Source of the DNA: Synechococcaceae cyanobacterium RL_1_2
GTDB lineage: Bacteria; Cyanobacteriota; Cyanobacteriia; Cyanobacteriales; JAAUPO01
DNA length: 5,369 bases
Reading direction: 5' to 3'
Assembly (NCBI GenBank): GCA_012033095.1
Contig: JAAUPO010000209.1
Location: 1 to 5,369 of the forward strand
The position numbers were made by a program, and so were the translations under genes. The notes under the pieces are model-generated. The model was not told where the DNA came from. It was given only the letters and a program-made list of their open reading frames with translations, and made no database searches. Shown here piece by piece: positions 1 to 5,369 of the stretch (position 1 is the stretch's first letter; the number at the start of each line of letters is the position of its first letter).

Positions 1-51
1 TGCAATCTTTTTGTCCTAGTAGTTAGAGCTGATTAGATAAAGGCCCCAATA

Positions 52-76
52 CCCCCAATGCCCGCAATGCTGGGGG
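52..76. other. GC-rich hairpin near left edge
   Basis: CCCCCA (52-57) can pair with TGGGGG (71-76) around a 13-base loop, inside a run of similar C-rich units (CCCCAATA, CCCCCAATG, CCCGCAATG). No T-tract follows on either strand, so it is not a standard intrinsic terminator. The first ~100 bases show no supportable gene, so what it would serve is unknown. It may be part of a neighbouring repeat outside the window. Confidence 0.25.
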
Positions 77-102
77 AGAAATTTCTAAAAAATCATTCAA
101 CG

Positions 103-194
103 TCACCCCAAATTTGAGAGACTTGCTTGAACGATTGTCCCCAAACATCATGGTTCCCAGGACAGAATCGAAATTTTTGCGTAAGTCCTGAATT
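103..194 (-). repeat. Dispersed ~92 bp repeat, left copy (inverted relative to 5256-5365)
   Basis: The reverse complement of this segment aligns end to end with 5256-5365. It begins AATTCAGGACTTACGCAAAA and ends in AAATTTG-GGGTGA. I count about five substitutions, a 2-base gap, and one copy of a 10 bp unit that occurs three times at the other site. Similarity stops at both edges, so this looks like a complete element and not a random overlap. The two ends of the element are weakly inverted repeats of each other (GGACTTAC against GGACTTGC), which suits a MITE-like or palindromic dispersed repeat. I recognise AGGACTTACGCA-type repeats as common in cyanobacterial genomes, often near insertion-sequence debris, but cannot name a family. 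No coding role is apparent. Confidence 0.85.
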
Positions 195-214
195 ATTTAA
201 ATGGACACTATTGG

Positions 215-230
215 TATAGCTATAGCTATA
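215..230. repeat. Perfect AT-rich palindrome, TATAGC repeats
   Basis: TATAGCTATAGCTATA reads identically on both strands. It is a 6 bp TATAGC unit repeated two and two-thirds times and followed by GTTATA. It lies in gene-free sequence between the dispersed repeat and the 26 bp inverted-repeat arm. It could be a protein-binding site or simple-sequence slippage; nothing links it to a gene. Confidence 0.5.
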
Positions 231-257
231 GTTATAAATCTCAAAAAATGTTTATAG

Positions 258-283
258 TCTTTTGGAATAATTATGGGAAATAA
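258..283 (+). repeat. 26 bp perfect inverted repeat, left arm
   Basis: This segment, beginning TCTTTTGGAATAATTATGGG, is the exact reverse complement of 1588-1613. The two arms lie on either side of the oxidoreductase gene, about 1.3 kb apart. Upstream of the perfect core, bases 236-257 (AATCTCAAAAAATGTTTATA) resemble the flank of the other arm (GATCCCAAATAGGTTCTATA). The true repeat may therefore be about 48 bp with a degenerate outer half. No transposase or recombinase lies between or beside the arms. Confidence 0.85.
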
Positions 284-396
284 ATAGAGCTGAAATTATC
301 CTATGACAAGGGACAAAAAGCCCATACGAAATCCAATTGACTATAAGTTCTAATCAAACCACTACAAACGAGGAAGTCTGGGGTTTTAACGTATGG

Positions 397-416
397 CCAT
401 GGATAAATTTCCATGG
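397..416 (-). terminator. Hairpin directly after the oxidoreductase stop
   Basis: CCATGGA (397-403) pairs with TCCATGG (410-416) around a six-base loop, and the stem directly abuts the TAA stop of the minus-strand gene. Position suggests a 3' end or mRNA-stability hairpin. On the minus strand it is followed by CCATACGTTAAAACCCC, with no U-run, so a classical intrinsic terminator is doubtful. Confidence 0.3.
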
Positions 417-1517
417 TTAATCTAGGGTTAGGGGGGGCACTTTTACCCAGCGTTTTTCTTCATGGGCAAGGTGGGCAAGATCCATTAATAGTTGGGAGTA
501 AAACCCTTCTTTTAATGATGGGGTTACGGAGCCATGGCTTTTAATTGCTTCTACCCAGCGATCGAACATGGCCATAACGGGGGCTTGGCGACCATCGGGG
601 AAGACTTGGGGGTAAGCAAAGGAAGCAGGGGGAACTATGGTTTGGGGAATTCCTTCGGCGGGGGTTGCGGTGAGTTCAAAACCATGGACATAATCCTTGA
701 GGTTATTGTTACCTAACACCAATGTTCCTCGATCGCCGTACACTTCTACCCAATGGCCTCGGCCTTGGTAAGTGACGGAACTAAGGTTAATTTGACAGGG
801 GGTACCATCAGCTAATTCCAGGCTAATCAGACAGGTATCATCACTATCAACGGTTTTTAATTGGTTCTGTTCTGTGGGATCGGGGCGTTGGGGCACCGCA
901 CAACTAAGGTGGGCTGAGAGGGCAGCGATGGGGCCAAATAACCAATGGATATAATCAAAGGCATGGGAACCGATTGCTCCCAGGGCCCCACCGCCCATCG
1001 CTTTTAGGGAATACCAATTCCAGGGACGACTAGCATCAGCACGACTGACCACTAACCAATCCACTTTAATTAAACGAATTTTCCCGACAAATCCTTGATC
1101 TAAGTATTGTTTGAGTAAACGCCAGGTGGGGATCGTCCGAAACTCAAAATTGCTCATGGCCACTAAATTTCTTTCCTTGGCAATTTCATACAGTTCCCGC
1201 ACTTGTTGGGCATTCATACCTAGGGGTTTTTCTAAAAATAAATGTTTCCCTGCCAATAACGCTTGTTTGGCCATGGAGTAATGTAAAAACGGCGGTGTCG
1301 TAATGGTTATGCCATCAATGTGGGGGTTAGTGACTAGGGCTTCAAAATCACTATAGGCTTGGGGAATGTGGTGTTCTTGGGCGATCGCTTCCGCTTTTGT
1401 TTGATCACGGTTATAAATCCCCACTAGTTCTAGGGATGGATGATTTTGACAGGCGGGTAAGTGAATTTTTTGACCAAACCCAGTACCCGCGATCGCGATC
1501 CGTAATTTATCTGACAT
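417..1517 (-). CDS. Gfo/Idh/MocA family NAD(P)-dependent oxidoreductase
   Basis: A 366-residue cytosolic protein of typical family length, and the only unbroken gene here. The N-terminal Rossmann fold opens with LRIAIAGTGFG (residues 5-15, glycine-rich dinucleotide loop), then an acidic-basic turn (YNRD, 35-38) and the TTPP segment (73-76). EKP at 96-98 is the family signature with the conserved lysine. The C-terminal sheet domain carries GSHAFDYIHWLFG (183-195), matching the G-x-H-x-x-D pattern that positions the catalytic histidine. Known members oxidise or reduce sugars, inositols or related polyols; residues here do not fix the substrate. I chose ATG at 1517 (MSDKLRIAIAG): the frame extends nine codons upstream to a TTG, but family proteins start just before the first strand, and GGGGGA lies about 8 bases before the ATG. 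It shares a strand with the phosphodiesterase gene upstream, but a repeat-filled gap argues for separate transcription. Confidence 0.92.
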   Translation of the reverse strand: MSDKLRIAIAGTGFGQKIHLPACQNHPSLELVGIYNRDQTKAEAIAQEHHIPQAYSDFEALVTNPHIDGITITTPPFLHYSMAKQALLAGKHLFLEKPLGMNAQQVRELYEIAKERNLVAMSNFEFRTIPTWRLLKQYLDQGFVGKIRLIKVDWLVVSRADASRPWNWYSLKAMGGGALGAIGSHAFDYIHWLFGPIAALSAHLSCAVPQRPDPTEQNQLKTVDSDDTCLISLELADGTPCQINLSSVTYQGRGHWVEVYGDRGTLVLGNNNLKDYVHGFELTATPAEGIPQTIVPPASFAYPQVFPDGRQAPVMAMFDRWVEAIKSHGSVTPSLKEGFYSQLLMDLAHLAHEEKRWVKVPPLTLD

Positions 1518-1552
1518 ACAAGCATGTTCCCCCAAGAGTAACAACCATTTTT

Positions 1553-1558
1553 ATCATA
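1553..1558 (-). promoter_or_regulatory. Possible -10 element for the oxidoreductase gene
   Basis: On the minus strand this reads TATGAT, one mismatch from TATAAT, about 36 bases before the chosen ATG at 1517, giving a plausible short leader. No good -35 hexamer sits 17 bases upstream, so the call rests on the -10 and its position only. Confidence 0.3.
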
Positions 1559-1587
1559 TTCACTGAATCCTTACCTAGTTAATCCAA

Positions 1588-1613
1588 TTATTTCCCATAA
1601 TTATTCCAAAAGA
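1588..1613 (-). repeat. 26 bp perfect inverted repeat, right arm
   Basis: Exact reverse complement of 258-283. It lies upstream of the oxidoreductase start and directly beside the left end of the 1618-1780 structure. On the minus strand it is preceded by GATCCCAAATAGGTTCTATA, a motif that recurs at 1763-1780 and, degraded, at 236-257. This arm is thus part of a longer repeated unit made of two modules. Confidence 0.85.
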
Positions 1614-1617
1614 TGAT

Positions 1618-1780
1618 ATAGAACCTATTTGGGATCTTTCCCCGTGATATTTGGTCTTGCGATGCAAGCCGTTATTCAATGATCTACGACAGAGGCGGCT
1701 CAAGAAAACCATTTTCCGTTACAGCCCAGACAGAGCTGCAAGGCTTCTGGTTACAGGCTTAGATCTCAAATGGGTTCTAT
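1618..1780. mobile_element. MITE-like element or insertion-sequence remnant
   Basis: The ends form a 20 bp inverted repeat matching at 18 positions: ATAGAACCTATTTGGGATCT at 1618-1637 against the reverse complement of 1761-1780 (ATAGAACCCATTTGAGATCT). About 123 bp lie between. That interior encodes no protein family I recognise in any frame and is too short for a transposase. The structure fills much of the gap between the phosphodiesterase stop and the oxidoreductase start. No clear target-site duplication is visible. It could be a non-autonomous element, a deleted insertion sequence, or a long-stem transcript acting as a 3' structure for the gene upstream. Confidence 0.4.
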
Positions 1781-1804
1781 CTGCCCAAATTCCCAGTGGA
1801 GACT

Positions 1805-3421
1805 TTAGGAAAATTCTTCTTGCTGGCCATGGTAAGTGCTAATGGAAATTGCTTTGGGATAGGCGATGCGTTGGTGATTGAATTGTTGCCAGACGTTAAT
1901 AAAGACATCCGCGATCGTGGGTAAGTCCTCAAAGGTTAGGCCACTATCCGCTAGTTGACCGTCATTCCACCGGGCCTTAAAAATATTTTTAACTGTTTGT
2001 AATGCCTGTTCCGGGGAGGCATTTTTGAGGGAACGTAACGCCGCCTCACAACCATCCGCTAGCATCATAATCCCTGCTTCTGGGGTTTGGGGAATGGGCC
2101 CATCATAGCGAAAGTCATCCATATTGACGGTTTTGCCTTCTGCGGCCGATCGCTCTAGGGCCTGGGCGTAGAAATAGGAAATCAAGAGGGTGCCTTGGTG
2201 TTCAGGGATGAAGGCTTGGATTGCCCCAGGTAAACCAGCTTTCCGGGCCATGACTAAACCTTCGGTCACGTGCTTTTTAATGATCTGGGCACTTTTCCAG
2301 GGATCATCCATTTCATCGTGTTTATTGGGGCCCCCCATTTGATTTTCAATAAAGCCTAGGGGATCATGCATTTTGCCAATGTCATGGAATAGGGTGCCTG
2401 CCCGGACGAGTTCCACGTTGCAGTGAAGTTCCCGTGCTGCTGCTTCAGCCAGGGAGGAAACGAATAATGTATGTTGAAACGTACCGGGGGCTTCGGTGGC
2501 TAAACGCTTTAATAACGGACGATTGGGGTTGGATAATTCCGCAAGGCGAATAGAGGTAACTAAATCAAATAGACGTTCAAAAATGGGAGAAATCCCGATC
2601 GCCGCAATGATCCACGCCATACCAGAGGCTCCGTAAAGCATGGATTCCCAAAGAATTACCTGCCAAATGGCCCCCGCAGAAGCACTAATGATTAAATTAA
2701 TGGTTAGATATAGGGTAATTTGTACCCCACTCACTGTCCCCCCTAGGAGGGCTAACTCTTCCCGCGATCGCATCCGATGGGCAATCATAGCGGTAATCAA
2801 ACCACCGACGGCCCCAGGCAGTAAATATTCCCAACCCAAACCACCGGTACTATACAAATGTAAACCAGTGGTAATAACAATTTGAGCGACGGCGACACCA
2901 CCGCCATAAAAACTACTAGACAATAAACCGATCGCCGCTAGGTTAGTGTATTCAATTTTGAAAATGCCCAATAAGGGGGAAGTTAAGCTTAAAAGGGTAA
3001 TAAATAAATAATCCCGCCGCCGCATGGGACGATATAAGCGCATTGCAATTAAGTTAAATAAAACCCCTGCTCCACTTACCACCACCGCCGAACCAGCTAA
3101 GGCCACCCAATTAACGCTACGGCGACTTAACTTGAACCCATCCAGGAGCACAAATTGTTCTTGGGTAATCACTTCCCCTTTATCCACAATCACTTCCCCC
3201 GCTTTAATTTCCACAATGACGGGTTTAACGTCCTTCACCGCCTGCTCTGCTTGTTTTTTCGTTGCTTCTAGGTCTTCCGTGAGATTGGGTTCTAGCACTG
3301 CCATTAAAATTTTGGTGGCTAGGGCAATAGTTTCTTCGGGATAATTTAAACCGAGGTTAGCGCGAATCGCTTCTTCTAGTTGATGTTTTGGTAAACCAGC
3401 GGGAATGCCCTGGGTCAACAT
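1805..3421 (-). CDS. 7TM-HD phosphodiesterase (PgpH-like), C-terminal part of a frameshifted gene
   Basis: A 538-residue frame holding the membrane and catalytic parts of a 7TM-HD protein. Residues 1-100 are the end of the extracytoplasmic HDED-type domain (VIVDKGEVIT at 77-86). Hydrophobic segments run from about 104 to 280 (for example 105-127, 138-154, 196-214, 229-247, 264-280). The cytoplasmic HD domain follows: QHT (H317), FHDIGK (H346, D347), HVTEG (H384), PEHQG (H408) and LADG (D456), which together fit metal-ligand positions. In Firmicutes, PgpH-type proteins hydrolyse c-di-AMP to pApA; the same activity here is inferred. ATG 3421 is the first in-frame start but has no Shine-Dalgarno sequence before it, and homologous sequence continues upstream in another frame (3415-4164). 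It is best read as the larger part of a ~786-residue protein lacking its N-terminal anchor. Confidence 0.85.
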   Translation of the reverse strand: MLTQGIPAGLPKHQLEEAIRANLGLNYPEETIALATKILMAVLEPNLTEDLEATKKQAEQAVKDVKPVIVEIKAGEVIVDKGEVITQEQFVLLDGFKLSRRSVNWVALAGSAVVVSGAGVLFNLIAMRLYRPMRRRDYLFITLLSLTSPLLGIFKIEYTNLAAIGLLSSSFYGGGVAVAQIVITTGLHLYSTGGLGWEYLLPGAVGGLITAMIAHRMRSREELALLGGTVSGVQITLYLTINLIISASAGAIWQVILWESMLYGASGMAWIIAAIGISPIFERLFDLVTSIRLAELSNPNRPLLKRLATEAPGTFQHTLFVSSLAEAAARELHCNVELVRAGTLFHDIGKMHDPLGFIENQMGGPNKHDEMDDPWKSAQIIKKHVTEGLVMARKAGLPGAIQAFIPEHQGTLLISYFYAQALERSAAEGKTVNMDDFRYDGPIPQTPEAGIMMLADGCEAALRSLKNASPEQALQTVKNIFKARWNDGQLADSGLTFEDLPTIADVFINVWQQFNHQRIAYPKAISISTYHGQQEEFS

Positions 3422-4164
3422 GCGGGAGGAGAGATAAAAATTTGTTCGGTTAAGCCCTGCCAGGTTTGATAATTGGTGTTTAATAATTCCCTAATTTCAT
3501 AGGGCTCTATGTCAAGGGGAATATCCTTTTCAAAGGTGCCATAGGCTTTTTGATAACGATCGCGGGCGACCTCAATTTTATCGATCAGGGCAGTTAAATC
3601 CTGAGCAGAGGAGGCGTCTTGATAGAGGCGCAGATCGGTAATGGCTAGATCCGTGTCGAGGGTAGAAAGATTAATTTCCGTAGCCGAATTCAAGGATTGT
3701 TTAATGGTGGCCCATTCTTCTGCACCGCAGGAACGCAGATAGGTTTGTACGCTGGGCATCAGGGTTTGGGTCGTTAAAAATAGGGTGGGGCCCGCTAATT
3801 GACGAGCTTCATCAATTTGATTAACTAATTTAGCTAACTTCGCGTCAATGGCACGGGTGATCTCCGGATCCTGACGTAACACCGTAACAACACCGGTGCG
3901 AATTTCCTTTTGTTTGGCTTCGGTGGTTTTGGGATCTTGAAAACTGCCATCCCTAGGGGCTTTGATCCCTGAAGGGGCAATGGTATTTACCGCTAAGCGG
4001 GGTTGGTTATAAAAACGATGACCCACCACACTGGTTAATCCCACCACGGAAATAAGCCAGAGGGTGGGCACAGAAAGCTTTTCCCAGGGATTTTGGGGTT
4101 CTCCTTTTTTGGGGGAGTGGGTGGCTGGAGACTGAAATAGCGATCGCAGGGATTTTAGACGCAT
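3415..4164 (-). CDS. 7TM-HD phosphodiesterase (PgpH-like), N-terminal part of a frameshifted gene
   Basis: A 249-residue fragment. A basic, proline-rich cytoplasmic leader (1-30) precedes one membrane segment (about 32-49, VPTLWLISVVGLTSVVG). Then comes the extracytoplasmic domain opening with the family-typical VNTIAPSGIKAPRDGSF (59-75) and continuing as helical, charged sequence. It has no catalytic residues. It ends in IFISPPAC and TGA, overlapping the next frame by seven bases (ATGTTGA). Supplying one base near 3422-3430, for example a fourth C in the CCC run, would join it as IFISPPRMLTQGIP to the downstream frame. That gives about 786 residues, within the size I expect for cyanobacterial 7TM-HD proteins. 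ATG 4164 is used; no clear Shine-Dalgarno sequence precedes it, which is common in cyanobacteria. Alone this piece would be only an anchored periplasmic domain. Confidence 0.8.
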   Translation of the reverse strand: MRLKSLRSLFQSPATHSPKKGEPQNPWEKLSVPTLWLISVVGLTSVVGHRFYNQPRLAVNTIAPSGIKAPRDGSFQDPKTTEAKQKEIRTGVVTVLRQDPEITRAIDAKLAKLVNQIDEARQLAGPTLFLTTQTLMPSVQTYLRSCGAEEWATIKQSLNSATEINLSTLDTDLAITDLRLYQDASSAQDLTALIDKIEVARDRYQKAYGTFEKDIPLDIEPYEIRELLNTNYQTWQGLTEQIFISPPAC

Positions 4165-4248
4165 CTGGAATGATGGGGATAGAACAAAAATAGATGGCTA
4201 AAGGTCAGTGTATCCATAGAATCAGGAGGGGAGGCTGCTATCACAACC

Positions 4249-4278
4249 AATGGTTTAAATTGCTTTAAAATAACCATT
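4249..4278 (-). promoter_or_regulatory. AT-rich hairpin in the phosphodiesterase upstream region
   Basis: On the minus strand AATGG (5 bp) and TTTAAA (6 bp) pair with TTTAAA and CCATT, with a four-base bulge and a GCAA tetraloop. It lies 85-114 bases upstream of the phosphodiesterase ATG at 4164. It might be a leader structure or an operator-like palindrome; the stem is weak and AT-rich, so chance is possible. Confidence 0.25.
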
Positions 4279-4352
4279 TTATCAAAAGAAAATATGAAGA
4301 AGAAGAAGATGTGGGACTCTAGGATTATAAACTCTAGATTTTTAAGTTTAAA

Positions 4353-4380
4353 TAATTAGCTAATTAGCGATAATTAGCGA
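4353..4380. repeat. Short tandem TAATTAGC(GA) repeat ending in HIP1
   Basis: TAATTAGC (4353-4360) is followed by two exact copies of TAATTAGCGA (4361-4380). The last runs into GCGATCGC at 4377-4384. It lies in the ~310 bp divergent intergenic region between the phosphodiesterase and DUF1995 genes, about 100 bases before the latter. It could be slippage, or repeated binding sites for a regulator; nothing decides between them. Confidence 0.55.
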
Positions 4381-4477
4381 TCGCGATAGGTTATGGCTGG
4401 ATTAGGCCTAGGATGTATTAGATTAAAAGGCATGATTTTGCCATTGTGTTTACATACTAATACCGATCTATCTGACC

Positions 4478-5229
4478 ATGACAACAATCCCTAACAGTTT
4501 AGAAGAAGCGACTACCCAAGCAAAAACTGCGATCGCGCCGCATTAGCCGATGGGTATCAACGGATTCAAGTGGAGTTAGTGTTTCCAGAGATCGCCCTTA
4601 AAGCCCAAGGAATTACCTTTGACTTTATCCAATCCCTACTACCGGAGTATGGGGATGGGTTAAAGGTGATTTTTCCTGATACCGGTGCAGCAATGCTAGC
4701 TAAACGGGATTGGGGGGAAGTGGAGTTCTCGGTAACGGATCTAGGTAGCCGGTTGACTGGGGTTGAGTACAAAGTAAAGGAAACAGATCAACTGTTTGTG
4801 GTGGTATGTCCTACGGCGGTAGAAGTCGAAAAAGTCGAAAAACTTTGTAATCTCGCAGGCGATCGCCCAGTGATCTTACTATTACCCCAACTAGAGGATA
4901 TCGCGATCGTTGGTATTGGTTACGCCGCCCGCCAACTAAGAGAAAGGTTTATCAGCACCCTAACCACAGGCTATTACATTCAACCGTTGGAGGAAGCCGC
5001 TCTATTTCGGGCCTACCCAGGGCCTTGGCAATTATTCAGAGCCACTGACGGGGAAACGGAAGAATACGAATTAATCCATGAATCTCAAACTAAACCGGTG
5101 GGAGATGCCCTCGAAGATTTATTAAAACCCCAAACGGGCCAAGATAACCCAGGGGAAACCGCCGCCGCGACTAAAGTAGGAGGCCTATTCAAGCAAATGC
5201 AACAGTTCTTGAAAGCTCTTAATCAGTAA
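4478..5229 (+). pseudogene. DUF1995 family protein, frameshifted near the N-terminus
   Basis: The intact family start is visible at ATG 4478: MTTIPNSLEEATTQAKTAIA. This frame hits TAG at 4544 after 22 codons. One frame over, AALADGYQRIQ (from 4537) leads straight into VELVFPE and continues uninterrupted to TAA at 5227-5229. One base missing at about 4534-4537, just after a HIP1 site, accounts for the break; the restored protein is ~250 residues, a normal length for the family. The only long intact frame begins at GTG 4570 (219 residues) and lacks the first conserved helix. Conserved-looking stretches include VIFPDTGAAMLAKRDW, VVVCPTAVEVEKVEKL and YPGPWQLFRA. It appears soluble, with no signal peptide or membrane segment. 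The domain also occurs in plant chloroplast proteins, including the photosystem II factor LPA3; the cyanobacterial role is unknown to me. It is transcribed divergently from the phosphodiesterase gene. Confidence 0.85.
4529..4536. other. HIP1 palindrome GCGATCGC at the frameshift (one of seven)
   Basis: Exact HIP1 octamers lie at 1381-1388, 1489-1496, 2764-2771, 4140-4147, 4377-4384, 4529-4536 and 4859-4866, with several one-mismatch variants besides. This density is typical of many cyanobacteria and supports the host assignment. The copy listed here sits inside the DUF1995 gene, and the reading frame is lost directly after it. Confidence 0.9.
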
Positions 5230-5255
5230 GATCGAGGTTTTAATCAAATTCATCA

Positions 5256-5365
5256 AATTCAGGACTTACGCAAAAATTTCGATTCTGTCCTGGGCACCAT
5301 GATGTTTGGGGATGTTTGGGGATGTTTGGGGATAATCCTTCAAGCAAGTCCCCCAAATTTGGTGA
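5256..5365 (+). repeat. Dispersed repeat, right copy (inverted relative to 103-194)
   Basis: Runs from AATTCAGGACTTACGCAAAA to AAATTTGGTGA and matches the reverse complement of 103-194 along its whole length. It differs by about five substitutions, a 2-base gap and two extra copies of a 10 bp unit. It begins 26 bases after the DUF1995 stop, so its stem-forming ends could also act as that gene's 3' structure. The tail CCCCCAAATTTGG resembles a C-rich/AAATTT motif I recognise from cyanobacterial dispersed repeats, so the element may continue beyond the window. Confidence 0.85.
5301..5331 (+). repeat. Three tandem copies of a 10 bp unit inside the right repeat
   Basis: GATGTTTGGG occurs three times in a row without change and is followed by one further G. 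The equivalent place in the 103-194 copy has a single unit. Identity of the three units points to recent slippage or unequal exchange. Confidence 0.95.
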
Positions 5366-5369
5366 TTTA

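Noticed and set aside
23..151. 42-codon minus-strand frame at the left edge (starts MMFGDNRSSKS)
   Set aside because: Half of it is the dispersed repeat itself. The same frame is destroyed in the other copy by the 20-base tandem expansion, and there is no ribosome-binding site.
534..716. Plus-strand open frame inside the oxidoreductase gene
   Set aside because: Antisense shadow of a well-supported gene, with no protein family features.
1518..1544. TTG start extending the oxidoreductase by nine residues (MLLLGEHAC)
   Set aside because: The extension adds nothing family-like before the Rossmann strand. ATG 1517 has a GGGGGA ribosome-binding candidate at suitable spacing that would lie inside the extension.
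1651..1842. 63-codon plus-strand open frame in the intergenic region
   Set aside because: Starts at TTG, has no recognisable family, runs across the 1618-1780 repeat structure and into the phosphodiesterase gene on the other strand.
2640..3344. Plus-strand open frames inside the phosphodiesterase gene
   Set aside because: They are antisense to a clear family protein, with compositions typical of the reverse frame of conserved coding sequence.
4224..4234. Strong Shine-Dalgarno-like AGGAGGGGAGG on the plus strand
   Set aside because: The next ATG (4250) is followed after one codon by TAA, so there is no reading frame for it to serve.
4294..4359. 21-residue peptide MKKKKMWDSRIINSRFLSLNN
   Set aside because: Arises from a GAAG simple repeat, has no Shine-Dalgarno sequence, and is too short to support without conservation data.

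Overview
The window looks like a stretch of cyanobacterial chromosome. It carries seven exact copies of the palindrome GCGATCGC, the HIP1 site that is strongly over-represented in many cyanobacterial genomes. Two of its protein families also fit: a DUF1995 protein (a family of cyanobacteria and chloroplasts) and a 7TM-HD membrane phosphodiesterase with the EHQG motif I associate with cyanobacterial members. I cannot name the genus. I found no RNA gene, CRISPR array, intact transposase or phage gene.

Layout. (1) 1-416 holds no convincing gene. It contains an ~90 bp dispersed repeat (103-194), a small AT-rich palindrome (215-230), one arm of a perfect 26 bp inverted repeat (258-283), and a hairpin touching the end of the next gene (397-416). 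(2) 417-1517, minus strand, is an intact Gfo/Idh/MocA NAD(P)-dependent oxidoreductase. (3) 1518-1804 is intergenic. It holds the other 26 bp arm (1588-1613) and a ~163 bp MITE-like structure (1618-1780). (4) 1805-4164, minus strand, is one gene for a PgpH-like 7TM-HD cyclic-dinucleotide phosphodiesterase, broken into two overlapping reading frames (3415-4164 N-terminal, 1805-3421 C-terminal) by an apparent one-base loss. (5) 4165-4477 is a divergent intergenic region with a hairpin-forming stretch and short tandem repeats ending in HIP1. (6) 4478-5229, plus strand, is a DUF1995 gene. It is also frameshifted, by one missing base immediately after a HIP1 site at codon ~20. (7) 5256-5365 is a second copy of the 103-194 repeat in opposite orientation, with a 10 bp unit amplified to three copies.

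How the parts work together. The three genes show no common pathway. The oxidoreductase and the phosphodiesterase share a strand but are 287 bp apart with repeat debris between them, so an operon is unlikely. The DUF1995 gene is divergent from the phosphodiesterase, so their control regions share 4165-4477. The most notable points are structural: two one-base frameshifts within about 1.1 kb in otherwise well-conserved genes, a pair of ~100 bp inverted repeats bracketing the gene block ~5.1 kb apart, and a perfect 26 bp inverted pair bracketing the oxidoreductase. I see no evidence of a new multigene system. The frameshifts could be real gene decay, programmed or tolerated events, or assembly errors; sequence reading alone cannot decide.
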